A stretch of 64,000 nt of DNA from an uncultured Christensenellaceae bacterium (GTDB taxonomy: Bacteria; Bacillota; Clostridia; Christensenellales; UBA3700), in contig CALWRI010000002.1 of assembly GCA_944383905.1 (NCBI GenBank), positions 100,913 through 164,912 of the forward strand, written 5' to 3'. Position 1 is the stretch's first letter, and each line of letters opens with the position of its first letter. The notes under the pieces were generated by a model, which did no database searches, was not told the DNA's origin, and saw only the letters and a program-made list of their open reading frames with translations. Made by a program: the position numbers and the translations under genes. Positions 32,628 to 41,886 of the stretch are shown piece by piece.

Positions 32628-34637
32628 TCATTTCCTCTTTTTGCGGGACCCTGCGTCTCCGCCTGCGCTCTTTGCGTTTTCCTTGTTTGCCTTTGCTATG
32701 CGGTCCTTGATCGCTGTGACCTGCTCTCTGTACTTTATCGCGAGTTCGAAATCGAGATTGTTTGCCGCGATCTTCATCGCGGAATTGAGCCTCTCGAGTT
32801 CCTTGTACAGATCCGCCGTCGACACGCGTTCTTTTTCTTCGAGCTTTTTCGTGATCTCGAGGGTATTGGAGATCTCCTTTACGATGGTTCTCGGAATTAT
32901 GTTGTGTTCCTCGTTGTACGCCTGCTGTTTTTCGCGGCGCCTGTTGGTCTCGTCGATCGCGCGCCTCATGCTGCCCGTAATGTTGTCGGCATACATGATG
33001 ACCTTCGCTTCGCTGTTTCTCGCCGCTCTTCCTATCGTCTGTATAAGCGCCGTCTCGCTCCTCAAAAAGCCTTCTTTGTCCGCGTCGAGGATAGCGACGA
33101 GCCTGACTTCCGGCAGGTCGAGTCCTTCGCGCAGAAGGTTGATGCCGACGAGCACGTCGAAATCTCCTTTTCTCAAACCCGTGACGATCTCGATACGTTC
33201 GAGAGTGTCGACGTCGGAGTGCATATACCTGACTTTTATGTGCTGTTCGGTAAGGTATTCGGTCAGACTTTCCGCCATCTTTTTGGTAAGCGTCGTGACG
33301 AGCACCCTGCCTTTCTTTGCCACGTTTTCGTTTATCTCCGACACGAGATCGTCGATCTGTCCCGCAATGGGTCTGATCTCGACCTCGGGATCGAGAAGTC
33401 CCGTGGGTCTGATAAGCTGCTCCACCACCTGTCCCGCCTCTCCGAGCTCGTAAGGAGCGGGCGTTGCGGAAACGCATATCATCTGCCCCACCCTCTCGTC
33501 GAATTCCTGGAAAGTGAGCGGTCTGTTGTCGTATGCGGACGGAAGTCTGAAACCGTATTCGACGAGATTGACCTTTCTCGAACGGTCGCCGTTGTACATC
33601 GCGCGTATCTGCGGCAGCGTCATGTGGCTTTCGTCGACGAACAGAACGAAATCTTTGGGGAAGAAGTCGAGAAGCGTATAGGGCGGTTGCCCCGGCTTTC
33701 TGCCGTCGAAGTATCGCGAATAGTTCTCTATGCCGCTACAATAACCCATCTCGCGTATCATTTCGACGTCGTAACTCACCCTCTCCTGAAGTCTCTGCGC
33801 TTCGAGCAGCTTGTTTCTCTTTTTGAAATCGTCCACACATTCGAGCATATCCAGCGAGATCTGTCGCAGGCTCTCCTCTCTCTTTTCCTTTTGTACGACG
33901 TAGTGCGACGCGGGGAAAAGATTAATGTGTTTTAGCTCGCTTATCGGCTTTGCCGTAAGCGGCTCGAATTGGACTATCCTCTCGATCTCGTCGCCCCAGA
34001 ATTCTATCCTGACGGCGATTTCGGAGCTGTCGACGGGGAAAACCTCGACGACGTCGCCCCTCACCCTGAAAGTCGCGCGTTCGAATTCGACGTCGCTCCT
34101 CTTGTACTGTATCTCGACGAGACGGTCTATCAGCTCCTCTCTGTCCATCGTCATGCCGGGGCGCAAAGAGATCGCCATACTGTAATATTCGAGCGGCGCG
34201 CCGAGTCCGTATATGCAGGACACCGAAGCGACGACTATGACGTCCCTGCTCTCGCAAAGAGCGCCTGTCGCGGAGTGGCGCAGCTTGTCTATCTCGTCGT
34301 TTATCGACAGATCCTTTTCGATATAGGTATCCGTGCGGGGGATGTAGGCTTCGGGCTGGTAGTAGTCGTAATAGGATACGAAATATTCTACCCTGTTGTT
34401 TGGGAAAAACTCCCTGAACTCATTGCAGAGCTGGGCGGCAAGGGTCTTGTTGTGGGCAATGACCAGCGCGGGGCGGTTGAGCCTCTTTATCACGTTGGCC
34501 ATAGTAAAAGTCTTGCCGCTGCCCGTAACGCCCAGCAAGACTTGAGTCCTCAAACCGTCGTTTATGCCTTCGACGAGTTTGTCTATTGCCTGCGGCTGGT
34601 CTCCGCAAGGCTGAAATTTACTGTGTAATTCAAACAT
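32628..34637 (-). CDS. uvrB: Excinuclease ABC subunit B
   Basis: A 669-residue repair helicase that verifies damage and loads UvrC. Walker [15 protein letters not shown] is near residue 39. The beta-hairpin region [15 protein letters not shown] precedes the DEAH-like box [10 protein letters not shown], and the C-terminal helicase motif is [11 protein letters not shown]-terminal UVR domain (about residues 615-650, [17 protein letters not shown]) is present for UvrC contact. The ATG directly abuts the stop of the preceding small gene with no strong ribosome site, implying translational coupling. Confidence 0.97.
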   Translation of the reverse strand: MFELHSKFQPCGDQPQAIDKLVEGINDGLRTQVLLGVTGSGKTFTMANVIKRLNRPALVIAHNKTLAAQLCNEFREFFPNNRVEYFVSYYDYYQPEAYIPRTDTYIEKDLSINDEIDKLRHSATGALCESRDVIVVASVSCIYGLGAPLEYYSMAISLRPGMTMDREELIDRLVEIQYKRSDVEFERATFRVRGDVVEVFPVDSSEIAVRIEFWGDEIERIVQFEPLTAKPISELKHINLFPASHYVVQKEKREESLRQISLDMLECVDDFKKRNKLLEAQRLQERVSYDVEMIREMGYCSGIENYSRYFDGRKPGQPPYTLLDFFPKDFVLFVDESHMTLPQIRAMYNGDRSRKVNLVEYGFRLPSAYDNRPLTFQEFDERVGQMICVSATPAPYELGEAGQVVEQLIRPTGLLDPEVEIRPIAGQIDDLVSEINENVAKKGRVLVTTLTKKMAESLTEYLTEQHIKVRYMHSDVDTLERIEIVTGLRKGDFDVLVGINLLREGLDLPEVRLVAILDADKEGFLRSETALIQTIGRAARNSEAKVIMYADNITGSMRRAIDETNRRREKQQAYNEEHNIIPRTIVKEISNTLEITKKLEEKERVSTADLYKELERLNSAMKIAANNLDFELAIKYREQVTAIKDRIAKANKENAKSAGGDAGSRKKRK

Positions 34638-35000
34638 TTAACCCGCAATAGCCGTGAGAATACGCACAAGCGTAAAGCTCAGTATGGCTCCTGCAATAGT
34701 GAGTATGAGCTTGAAGACGATGGCGCGCTTTTCCGCCGCGATCTGTCTTGAAAACGCATACCCGTTCTGATGCAGGGTAAAGCAATAATATTCTTCCCCT
34801 TTCTTGTCCGTCGTAATCATTTCGAAGAAATCTTCGGTCACCAGCGCTTTCAGATTGGATTCAAGCTCGTCGCGCCTGAAATCGCTGCTCAAAGGGATCT
34901 CCTTGAGAAGATCTATCGGACGGATCAGACACACGCCCTCCTTGCGGATAGCGTGGGAATAAATCACTTTCATCAGCAACTTCTGTTTTTTTGTAAGCAT
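34638..35000 (-). CDS. Small winged-helix-like protein with C-terminal membrane helix (B)
   Basis: A 120-residue protein, not recognised by name. Residues 1-80 read as a winged-helix fold (KKQKLLMKVIYSHAI, DLLKEIPLSSDFRRDELESNLKAL, then the wing EEYYCFTLHQNGYAF). A single hydrophobic helix (about 93-118) ends the protein. The layout matches the next upstream gene, so the pair may act together or be distant paralogues. GGGAGA lies eight bases before the ATG. It abuts uvrB. Confidence 0.75.
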   Translation of the reverse strand: MLTKKQKLLMKVIYSHAIRKEGVCLIRPIDLLKEIPLSSDFRRDELESNLKALVTEDFFEMITTDKKGEEYYCFTLHQNGYAFSRQIAAEKRAIVFKLILTIAGAILSFTLVRILTAIAG

Positions 35001-35042
35001 AACTTATTCTCCCAAAATTGCCTTACCCGTGTCGGTAAAACG

Positions 35043-35498
35043 CTATTTTATCGCAAAATGCATGATGAGCGCGATTATCGTTCCTCCGATCAATCCGCCT
35101 ATCAGACCGCCGATTATGCCCCACACGAAGCTCGTCGAACGGCTGTGCATCTTCTTGCGAAGATGACTGATAAAACTGTCGCCGTTCCCCATCACCATGA
35201 CGGGTCTGCCCGCCGCGTCGGTACGGACTACGGCGTGCTCCTTGTCTCCCACGACGTTCATCGTCGCGAGCTCCTCGTTCATATTTCTGCCCTTGAGCGT
35301 GACCGCAAAGCAAACCGAGCTCTCGTCGTCGTATTTGACGGCGACGCACCCCTGCTGGACGAGGGCGCGCCATACGGCTTTGTTGCCGTCGTCGGGCCAT
35401 TCGTCGAACAGGTCGCTCCAATCGAAAACCGAATACTTTTCGCCTTGAGTCATTTCGCACAGCTTTGCGAGCAATGCGACCGCCTTTGAATCGAGCAT
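35043..35498 (-). CDS. Small winged-helix-like protein with C-terminal membrane helix (A)
   Basis: A 151-residue protein. The N-terminal part (LLAKLCEMTQGEKYSVFDWSDLF, VWRALVQQGCVAVKY, then SSVCFAVTLKGR) again looks like a winged helix. A polar linker follows, and then a glycine-zipper membrane helix (GIIGGLIGGLIGGTIIALIM) ends the chain. This places the putative DNA- or protein-binding domain in the cytoplasm, tethered by its tail. Its start overlaps the hom stop by one base (TAATG). Function unknown. Confidence 0.75.
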   Translation of the reverse strand: MLDSKAVALLAKLCEMTQGEKYSVFDWSDLFDEWPDDGNKAVWRALVQQGCVAVKYDDESSVCFAVTLKGRNMNEELATMNVVGDKEHAVVRTDAAGRPVMVMGNGDSFISHLRKKMHSRSTSFVWGIIGGLIGGLIGGTIIALIMHFAIK

Positions 35499-36769
35499 TA
35501 TCTCTCCACCTTAATTACGTTCCTGACGCCGATGACGTTGGAAAGACGGCTGATCTCCTCGATAGCCTTGGTCATAGCCTTCTTGTTGATCTCGTGAGTC
35601 ACAAACACGATGGGGATGATCTCCTTTCCGTCGTCCTGACGCATCTGACTGATCGAAACCTTGTATTTCTTGAATACTGCCGCAACGTCCGCGATAACGC
35701 CCGCGACGTCGTGCACGTCAAGTCTGATGTAATACTCGCTCGGATAATCCTCGTCGATGTCCTTTGCGGTCATGAGAGTGTTCATCTCTCCGTAACGCGC
35801 ATGCTTGTCCTGTCTCGCGCAGAACACTATGTCGCTGACGATAGCGCTTCCCGTAGGCAACGCGCCCGCTCCCCTGCCGTACAGCATTATGTCGCCGACG
35901 TTGTCTCCGACGAGGAAGACCGCGTTGAAGGAATCGTTGACGTTTGCGAGCGGATGATCCTTTGAAAGGAATACGGGATTGACTCTCGCCTCTATCTTGC
36001 CGTCGCGCTGTTTCGCGATCGCGAGCAGTTTTATGACGAAGCCCATCTCTTTTGCGATCGTGATGTCTTCTTTGGTTATCTTTGTGATACCCTCTCTCTC
36101 AATCAGTTCGACGGGCAGGCGCTTGTTGAACGCGAGCGAAGAAAGGATGCTCAATTTGTAGCTCGAATCGTAACCTTCGACGTCCGCCACCGGATTGGCT
36201 TCGGCATAACCGAGCGCCTGCGCGTCCTTGAGGACGTCGGCATAATCCGCGCCTTCCTTCGTCATCTTGGAGAGAATATAGTTGGTCGTGCCGTTGATTA
36301 TCGCCTTGATCTCGAGTATGGTGTTCGCCTGCATAGCCTGCGTCATAAGCCTGATTATCGGCATACCGCCGCCGGTCGTCGCCTCGTAATAGAGACCCGC
36401 GCCCGTCTTTGCGGCTACGTTTTCGAGTTCGGGCCAGCTCTTGCTGAACATCTCCTTGTTGGACGTAACGATGCTCTTTCCCGCAGCAAGCGACTTCATG
36501 AGGAAAGTCTTTGCGGGTTCCGTGCCGCCCATACATTCGACGACGATATCCACGTTGTTGTTGCTGCAGATCTCGTCGATATCCGCCGCGAAATAGCTCG
36601 CGTCGAGACCGTATCTCGCGCCCTTATTCTTGTCCTTGTCGAGGCAAGCCACGACGTCGACTTCAACGCCGTATTCTTCCGCGATCTGTTTTTTCCTCTC
36701 GATGAGGATCTGTGCGGTACCTCCGCCTACAACACCCATGCCGAGTATTGCAACACCGACTTTTTTCAT
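35498..36769 (-). CDS. hom: Homoserine dehydrogenase with ACT domain
   Basis: NAD(P)-dependent reduction of aspartate semialdehyde to homoserine, feeding threonine and methionine synthesis. The N-terminal loop GMGVVGGGTAQIL binds the cofactor, ECMGGTEPAK is near residue 80, and the catalytic segment has TSNKEMFSKSW and ADVEGYDSSYKL. A C-terminal ACT domain (from about residue 345, YYIRLDVHDVAGVIADVAAVF) implies threonine feedback control. At 423 residues it has normal length. AAGGAG lies six bases before ATG. Threonine synthase is at the left window edge, not in this operon. Confidence 0.96.
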   Translation of the reverse strand: MKKVGVAILGMGVVGGGTAQILIERKKQIAEEYGVEVDVVACLDKDKNKGARYGLDASYFAADIDEICSNNNVDIVVECMGGTEPAKTFLMKSLAAGKSIVTSNKEMFSKSWPELENVAAKTGAGLYYEATTGGGMPIIRLMTQAMQANTILEIKAIINGTTNYILSKMTKEGADYADVLKDAQALGYAEANPVADVEGYDSSYKLSILSSLAFNKRLPVELIEREGITKITKEDITIAKEMGFVIKLLAIAKQRDGKIEARVNPVFLSKDHPLANVNDSFNAVFLVGDNVGDIMLYGRGAGALPTGSAIVSDIVFCARQDKHARYGEMNTLMTAKDIDEDYPSEYYIRLDVHDVAGVIADVAAVFKKYKVSISQMRQDDGKEIIPIVFVTHEINKKAMTKAIEEISRLSNVIGVRNVIKVER

Positions 36770-36835
36770 ATTATTCTCCTTTGCTGCCGTGAGGCAAAAT
36801 TTGTTTTCGAAAGTATTTTACGCCTGAAACGCGGT

Positions 36836-37612
36836 TTATTTTCTGTTCATATCGTAAATGATCTTGAGCCCTTTCAGAGTCAGAGACCTGTCCACTATGT
36901 CGAGGATCTTTTCCTCTTCGACGCTCAGAATGAGCTGGCTCAGACCGCCCGTCGCCACCACTTTCGCGTTTTCGAATCCGGGCTGCTTTCTGAAACCTTC
37001 GACAATGTATTTGACAAGTCCCGTAAAGCCGTAAATGATGCCCGCCTGAAGATTGGCGTCCGTGCTCTTTCCTACTATGCTCTGCGGTTTGGTCAGTTCC
37101 ACCCTCGTGAGCTTTGCGGTATTGCTGACGAGAGACTCGAGACTGCTCTTCATGCCGGGGCATATACATCCGCCCATGAATTCGCCCTTTGCGGAAATCA
37201 GATTGAAAGTCGTTGCCGTGCCGAAATCCACGACGATCACCGGACCGCCGTAAAGTTTGTAAGCCGCCACGCTGTTGACTATCCTGTCTGCGCCGACCTC
37301 CTGCGGGTTGGTGTATTTTACGTTGAGACCCGTCTTTATCCCCGTGCCGACAGTCATCGGTTTTATTCCGATATAAAACTGACAAGCGTGTTCGACGGTA
37401 TAGTTGAGAGGCGGACAGACGGAGGACATTATCACACCCGTGATGTCCTTCATATCCACGCCGCCGACCTTGAACATATTGCTTATCTCTATGCCGAGCT
37501 CGTCCGCGGTGCGCGGAACTTTGACCGAAAGTCTCCACGACTGACACAGCTTGTCGTCCTTGTACAACCCGAGCTTGATATTGGTGTTTCCCACGTCGAT
37601 TACGAGCAGCAT
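36836..37612 (-). CDS. coaX: Type III pantothenate kinase
   Basis: Phosphorylates pantothenate, the first step of coenzyme A synthesis. This type is not feedback-inhibited by CoA and needs a monovalent cation. At 258 residues it carries the ASKHA phosphate loop DVGNTNIKLG at the N-terminus, then GADRIVNSVAAY near residue 104 and DFGTATTFNLI near residue 124. The start is one base past the stop of the ECF S-component gene. That adjacency is the main hint that the transporter carries pantothenate. Confidence 0.95.
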   Translation of the reverse strand: MLLVIDVGNTNIKLGLYKDDKLCQSWRLSVKVPRTADELGIEISNMFKVGGVDMKDITGVIMSSVCPPLNYTVEHACQFYIGIKPMTVGTGIKTGLNVKYTNPQEVGADRIVNSVAAYKLYGGPVIVVDFGTATTFNLISAKGEFMGGCICPGMKSSLESLVSNTAKLTRVELTKPQSIVGKSTDANLQAGIIYGFTGLVKYIVEGFRKQPGFENAKVVATGGLSQLILSVEEEKILDIVDRSLTLKGLKIIYDMNRK

Positions 37613-37613
37613 A

Positions 37614-38303
37614 TCAACCTTTTTTCTCCTGTTGTTTTCTTATCGCGAAAGCTATCGGCGGGGTGAGCACCGTCATAACTATCACCTCTATCACGAAATT
37701 CACCGAAACGAGTCCCGCCATGAATTCCGCATTTATCGCGCTGTCTCCGACGGTCTTGCCGCCGTAAAACAACCATATCATACCAAGTACGAGCGCGGTA
37801 TTTGCCATGACTCCCAAAGCGCTCGCGAGAGCGTCCGTCGCCGCACGCCACGGCTTGGGCATAGCGCGGACTTCGGTTTCGGAAACGATTTTTCCTTCTT
37901 CCGACTTTTCTCCGTCCTCCGCTTTTTCGCCGTCCCCTGCCCGTTTTGCCCTTTCAGCCGCTTTTCTGACTTGCGATTTCGTATAAAGCGCGACTATCCC
38001 TCTGTCTACCGCCCATGCGACGGCGGGTACGAACAGTCTCGGCAGTACCGAAACGAGCGGATTTCTGAAAAGGGGCGCCGTAAGACTTCCCGCCCCCACG
38101 GTGAACGCTCCTATCAGTGAGGTGACCCCCATTATGAGTCCTCCGAGAAGCGCCGTTTTGAAATCCTGCGTCATTGCTATGACGAGCACCGGGAGCAACG
38201 TCAACGCGAGCGACGCCGCGCCGAGGTTAATCGGCAAAAGACTGAAAATAACTATCAGTGCAAGTTCGAATGCGAGAAGCGCGATCCTGTGCGATCTTTT
38301 CAT
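37614..38303 (-). CDS. ECF transporter S component, possibly pantothenate-type
   Basis: A 229-residue membrane protein with about five or six helices. The opening LLAFELALIVIFSLLPINLG is typical of energy-coupling-factor S subunits. A soluble Lys/Glu-rich insert of about 45 residues, near positions 120-165, splits the helices and is unusual. Pantothenate as substrate is inferred from tight linkage to coaX, not from residues. ATG 38303 was chosen; GTG at 38312 is in frame and equally without a good ribosome site. It heads the coaX-hom-uvrBA run. Confidence 0.75.
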   Translation of the reverse strand: MKRSHRIALLAFELALIVIFSLLPINLGAASLALTLLPVLVIAMTQDFKTALLGGLIMGVTSLIGAFTVGAGSLTAPLFRNPLVSVLPRLFVPAVAWAVDRGIVALYTKSQVRKAAERAKRAGDGEKAEDGEKSEEGKIVSETEVRAMPKPWRAATDALASALGVMANTALVLGMIWLFYGGKTVGDSAINAEFMAGLVSVNFVIEVIVMTVLTPPIAFAIRKQQEKKG

Positions 38304-38403
38304 GACTACCACGCTTGAGTTTGCCGCGAAGCAATACCCATCCTTTCAGGTAAAATTGTCGTTTTGCGAACATACAACGGAAAAAGCCTGTCGTTGTTCA
38401 CGC
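38304..38403 (-). promoter_or_regulatory. Candidate structured RNA leader of the S component-coaX operon
   Basis: About 95 transcribed bases separate the predicted promoter from the start codon. On the minus strand they can form a 5' hairpin (GAAC plus AACG at 38399-38392 with CGTT at 38379-38376 and GTTC at 38371-38368). A small ACC/GGT stem at 38352-38337 and a TTGC/GCAA stem at 38334-38321 follow. I match none of the riboswitch classes I know. The stems are short, so this may be coincidental folding. Confidence 0.35.
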
Positions 38404-38405
38404 TA

Positions 38406-38434
38406 ATTATACCAAACAAACCGTCGTTTTACAA
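38406..38434 (-). promoter_or_regulatory. Promoter of the S component-coaX-hom-uvrBA run
   Basis: On the minus strand, TTGTAA (38434-38429), a 17-base spacer and a perfect TATAAT (38411-38406). Gaps downstream through uvrA are at most 66 bases, consistent with one long transcript. Confidence 0.75.
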
Positions 38435-38521
38435 CTAAATAAAAATAAAAATATGCGAATTGCGCGCCCGCGCCGTCCGCGCGTTATATTCTGAAAAAGA
38501 GAAAAAGTCTCCGACGACCCT

Positions 38522-39073
38522 TCAATTTGCCGCCGCCACTGCGATTGCGAGCGCGAAAAGATAAGCGTTCCAAAGCGTTTTAACGCAAAATACCGTCGCG
38601 GCAAAAGCGTTTTTCCTTATATTCACCGCCGCACACGCAACGGTGCACGCAAGCGCTATACCCGCGACGACGGCGGCAGCCGTCAGAGAACGAAGCCTGA
38701 AAAAGACGTAACACAGGAACACGTTGAAAAACCCGGTCGCGACGGGAAGACAAAAACCTATTCCCCTTTCGCCTCCGTATACGAGAGACGAGAGCGCGGC
38801 GACGTCCGCCGCGTATACGAGCGCCGTGACGGCAGTGTAACCCCCTCCCGCAAGCGCGAAACGAGGAAGCAGAAGCGAAGAATACCACTCCCCCGTCTCC
38901 ACGGCAAGCGCGGCGGGAAAAGCGTAAAGTATCACCGTCGCCAACGAGGCAAACAGCGCCCACAGGAATCTGACTGCTTTCACGAGAAAATTTATGCTTG
39001 TCGCTTCGTTGAAATGCATTAAAACGTCGCGTCTGCGGGCAAAAAAATCTCCGCGATCTGCGGAGAAAATCAT
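38522..39073 (-). CDS. TspO/MBR-like membrane protein
   Basis: A 183-residue protein with about five helices. Weak TspO-like features appear in the right order: EWYSSLLLPRF (cf. WYxxLxKPxF), GFFNVFLCYVFFRLRSL and KTLWNAYLFALAIAV near the end. TspO proteins bind porphyrins and similar ligands; this assignment is tentative. The 39073 ATG overlaps the stop of the preceding gene (ATGA), which suggests translational coupling. An alternative ATG at 39019 would remove an 18-residue polar N-terminus. Neither has a Shine-Dalgarno sequence. Confidence 0.6.
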   Translation of the reverse strand: MIFSADRGDFFARRRDVLMHFNEATSINFLVKAVRFLWALFASLATVILYAFPAALAVETGEWYSSLLLPRFALAGGGYTAVTALVYAADVAALSSLVYGGERGIGFCLPVATGFFNVFLCYVFFRLRSLTAAAVVAGIALACTVACAAVNIRKNAFAATVFCVKTLWNAYLFALAIAVAAAN

Positions 39074-39375
39074 TTTGTCTGAGGCTGACCGTCTGCGTCC
39101 TCTTTTTTCACATCGTCGTAAAATCCCGACGCCTTCCTCGGCACGAGCCTGCCCTTTTTGTAAAAATAATATTGCAATCCGTCCCACAGGTTGTCGACGA
39201 CGGCAACGGGCAGTATCACACACAGCGAAAACTGCCAATAATAATCGGGATATACGGCAACGAATACAACCCACAGAATAAACACGATCGGTGTGATCGT
39301 CATCTTCCATATCCTGTAAGGAAGAGGTTTCGCGGGCAGATCGAGCCACCATGTGACGAAATTGTATTTTTTCAT
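39070..39375 (-). CDS. Small two-helix membrane protein, unknown function
   Basis: A 101-residue protein starting MKKYNFVTWWLD. Two hydrophobic segments (about residues 25-40 and 48-65) are rich in aromatic residues. A charged C-terminal end follows, containing YYFYKKGRLVPRK. No family is recognised. AGGA precedes the ATG at 39375 by five bases; an in-frame start at 39426 has no such site. Co-transcribed with the TspO-like gene through a 4-base overlap. Confidence 0.7.
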   Translation of the reverse strand: MKKYNFVTWWLDLPAKPLPYRIWKMTITPIVFILWVVFVAVYPDYYWQFSLCVILPVAVVDNLWDGLQYYFYKKGRLVPRKASGFYDDVKKEDADGQPQTK

Positions 39376-39560
39376 AATCCTATGATACAACCTGCAAAAG
39401 AAAAAGTCAAACGGGTCAGCGCGCACTTTTCAGAGCGCGTTATCCCCGTTTTTCACGATATGTATTCGGTTTTGCCCGAAAACGACGACTTTTTTCGCAA
39501 AAAACAAAGTCGGCAGATACGCCGACTCCGTTTCTTGCTTTTTGCAGTATGTATTACGGT

Positions 39561-39737
39561 TTACTTGCAGCCGCAACCGTCGCCGCACCCGCAGCAGCTC
39601 AATGCCACGAGAATAGGAATGATGTTGCAGCCGGAGCCGCAGCTCTTGAAGCCGTTGCCGCCGCAGCAAAGCAACAGAAGGATTATCCAAAGGCAATCGC
39701 AGCCGCCGGACATTCCACATTCGTTGAAATTGTTCAT
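39561..39737 (-). CDS. 58-residue Cys/Gly-rich hydrophobic peptide
   Basis: A tiny protein with 12 Cys and 12 Gly in 58 residues. Two hydrophobic stretches (LWIILLLLCC and NIIPILVALSCC) are separated by a GGNGFKSCGSGC loop and end CGCGDGCGCK. GGAGG lies eight bases before the 39737 ATG, so the gene is probably real; the in-frame ATG at 39752 overlaps that site. Similar small Cys-rich membrane peptides occur in clostridia with no known role. Metal binding or spore-coat use are guesses. Confidence 0.65.
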   Translation of the reverse strand: MNNFNECGMSGGCDCLWIILLLLCCGGNGFKSCGSGCNIIPILVALSCCGCGDGCGCK

Positions 39738-39823
39738 GTTCGTTCCTCCCATATAGTCAACACGGGGCTTTTCTCATCCCGCTACTTCACAATACGCAAA
39801 TTGCGGCAAAAACGTTACATCGT

Positions 39824-39852
39824 TTGACAAAAACGGATAAAATTCTTATAAT
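39824..39852 (+). promoter_or_regulatory. Consensus promoter of glyQS
   Basis: Perfect TTGACA (39824-39829), a 17-base spacer and perfect TATAAT (39847-39852). A GGCGGAA/TTCCGCC hairpin (39874-39889) lies just before the ribosome site. No T-box-length leader is present. Confidence 0.9.
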
Positions 39853-39906
39853 CATATATTGATAATAATTTTAGGCGGAAAATTCCGCCGCGAGGAGTTT
39901 AAGAAT

Positions 39907-41292
39907 ATGGCAGAACTGACAATGGACAAACTTGTCGCCCTCTGCAAAAACAGAGGTTTCATATTTGCGGGCAGCGAAATATACGGCGGACTCGCAAACA
40001 CCTGGGACTACGGCCCGCTCGGAGTTGAGCTCAAAAACAACGTCAAGCGCGCGTGGTGGAAAAAGTTTATCCAGGAAAACCCGCTCAACACGGGTCTCGA
40101 CTGCGCTATTCTGATGAACCCCAACGTCTGGGTCGCAAGCGGTCACCTCGGCGGATTCAGCGATCCCCTTATGGACTGCAAGAGCTGCAAATCCCGTCAC
40201 CGCGCGGACAATCTCGTCGAAGATTATATGAAGCGCAAGGGCATCGAGCAAAGCATCGCGGGCTGGACCAACGAGCAGCTTGAAAAATACATAATCGACA
40301 ACAAGATACCCTGCCCCGTATGCGGCAAATGCGAATTTACCGGCATAAGGCAGTTCAATCTGATGTTCAAGACATTCCAGGGTGTTACCGAAGACAGTGC
40401 AAACACCGTATACCTGCGCCCCGAAACAGCGCAAGGCATTTTCGTCAACTTCCTCAACGTGCAGCGCTCCGCCCGCATGAAAGTGCCCTTCGGCATAGGT
40501 CAGATCGGCAAGAGCTTCCGAAACGAGATCACGCCCGGCAACTTCACTTTCCGTACCCGCGAGTTTGAACAGATGGAGCTTGAATTCTTCTGCAAACCCG
40601 GCACAGACCTCGAATGGTTCGCATATTGGAAAGATTTCTGCAAAAAGTGGCTCCTCGACCTCGGTATGGACGAAAACAAGCTCAAACTGCGCGATCACGA
40701 CAAGGAAGAGCTTTGCTTCTACTCCAACGCGACTACCGACTTCGAGTTCAAATTCCCGTTCGGTTGGGGAGAGCTGTGGGGCGTCGCAGACCGTACCGAT
40801 TACGACCTCAAACAGCATATCAAAGTCAGCGGCAAAAACCTCGAATATACCGACCCCGTTACGGGCGAAAAATATATCCCCTACGTCATCGAGCCGTCTC
40901 TCGGCGCGGACAGAATGGTGCTCGCCTTCCTCTGCAACGCTTACGACGAGGAAGACGTCGACGGCGAGACCCGCGTCGTACTTCACCTGCACCACGCGCT
41001 GGCTCCTTACAAAGTCGCAGTGCTCCCGCTCCAGAAAAAAGCGCTCGGCGAAAAGTCGGAAGAGATCTACCGCTCTCTCTGCAAGAAGTTCTCCGCGACT
41101 TACGACGAAGCAGGCAGCATAGGCAAGAGATACCGTCGTCAGGACGAGATCGGCACTCCGTACTGCGTGACCGTCGACTTCGAAACGCTTGAGAACAACA
41201 CGGTAACGGTCAGAGAACGCGACAGCATGGCACAGGTCAGGATCGACATCGACGACCTCGATAAGTACCTCGCCGACAATCTCGAATACTGA
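39907..41292 (+). CDS. glyQS: Glycyl-tRNA synthetase, single-chain dimeric type
   Basis: Class IIa aminoacyl-tRNA synthetase charging tRNA-Gly. The 461 residues include the N-terminal [21 protein letters not shown], motif 2 [21 protein letters not shown] and motif 3 [10 protein letters not shown]. The C-terminal anticodon domain begins about residue 365 (VAVLPL). This is the archaeal/eukaryote-like alpha2 form, not the alpha2beta2 bacterial form. The 39907 ATG has GAGGAG nine bases upstream and matches family starts; the ORF could open earlier at 39859 but without support. Confidence 0.96.
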   Translation: MAELTMDKLVALCKNRGFIFAGSEIYGGLANTWDYGPLGVELKNNVKRAWWKKFIQENPLNTGLDCAILMNPNVWVASGHLGGFSDPLMDCKSCKSRHRADNLVEDYMKRKGIEQSIAGWTNEQLEKYIIDNKIPCPVCGKCEFTGIRQFNLMFKTFQGVTEDSANTVYLRPETAQGIFVNFLNVQRSARMKVPFGIGQIGKSFRNEITPGNFTFRTREFEQMELEFFCKPGTDLEWFAYWKDFCKKWLLDLGMDENKLKLRDHDKEELCFYSNATTDFEFKFPFGWGELWGVADRTDYDLKQHIKVSGKNLEYTDPVTGEKYIPYVIEPSLGADRMVLAFLCNAYDEEDVDGETRVVLHLHHALAPYKVAVLPLQKKALGEKSEEIYRSLCKKFSATYDEAGSIGKRYRRQDEIGTPYCVTVDFETLENNTVTVRERDSMAQVRIDIDDLDKYLADNLEY

Positions 41293-41302
41293 AAAAACAA
41301 CG

Positions 41303-41330
41303 TACGCGTCCTTCGGGGCGCGTATTTTTT
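41303..41330 (+). terminator. glyQS terminator
   Basis: A 9-bp stem TACGCGTCC/GGGCGCGTA closed by a UUCG tetraloop (41303-41324), followed by six T. Confidence 0.92.
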
Positions 41331-41829
41331 ACTGCGCCGTACAACCAAAAGCATTAAACGCCCAAAGTACAGACGAACAAGGTTAAAATAAGGATATAAT
41401 TCAGCGACAAAGAAGGGATCTGCGACATGTCCCGTCCTCTTAGACGAGCGGGCTTTCATATCTGTTTTACCCGAGACTCATTGCCGTAGGTTTTCTCAGA
41501 CGACTGCATCTCATCTCTGCCGGTTGTGACCATATCCAACGTCGGAACGCCGCTCTGATACCGCTCCCCTGCGAATTGCTTTTTGTTTCCTATGCGCTAA
41601 CAAGAATTTCAAACGATAAAATCAACGACGCAAACATAATCAGTAAAACCGTCGTTATTAACAGCTCCGGAATAAATGGTAAGCAGCGATTTTTCCTACG
41701 CGGAACTTTTTCGACCATTCCAAGTTCAGGCAAAAACTCGCATAAGAAAAACGCTGCGACTTTATATTATCGCGCGGAGATTTCACAAATTTCAAATCCC
41801 GTTAATATTGCGCAAAAAGTCTGTTACCG
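41331..41829. other. Gene-free intergenic stretch
   Basis: About 500 bases between the glyQS terminator and the terminator of the DUF7662-like gene. A 107-codon open frame on the plus strand (41576-41899) has no ribosome site, runs through the opposing terminator and shows no familiar motif. I see no RNA or repeat. Confidence 0.5.
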
Positions 41830-41830
41830 C

Positions 41831-41855
41831 AAAAAAAAAGCCGCCTGTCGGCGGC
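41831..41855 (-). terminator. Terminator of DUF7662-like gene
   Basis: GCCGCC (41840-41845) and GGCGGC (41850-41855) arms around a TGTC loop, followed on the minus strand by nine T. Confidence 0.9.
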
Positions 41856-41886
41856 AACTTTTATGTTCTCATCGGATAATTCAAAA

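Noticed and set aside
39853-39906. T-box leader for glyQS
   Set aside because: The consensus promoter leaves only about 48 bases of leader, too short for a T-box; only a simple hairpin is present.
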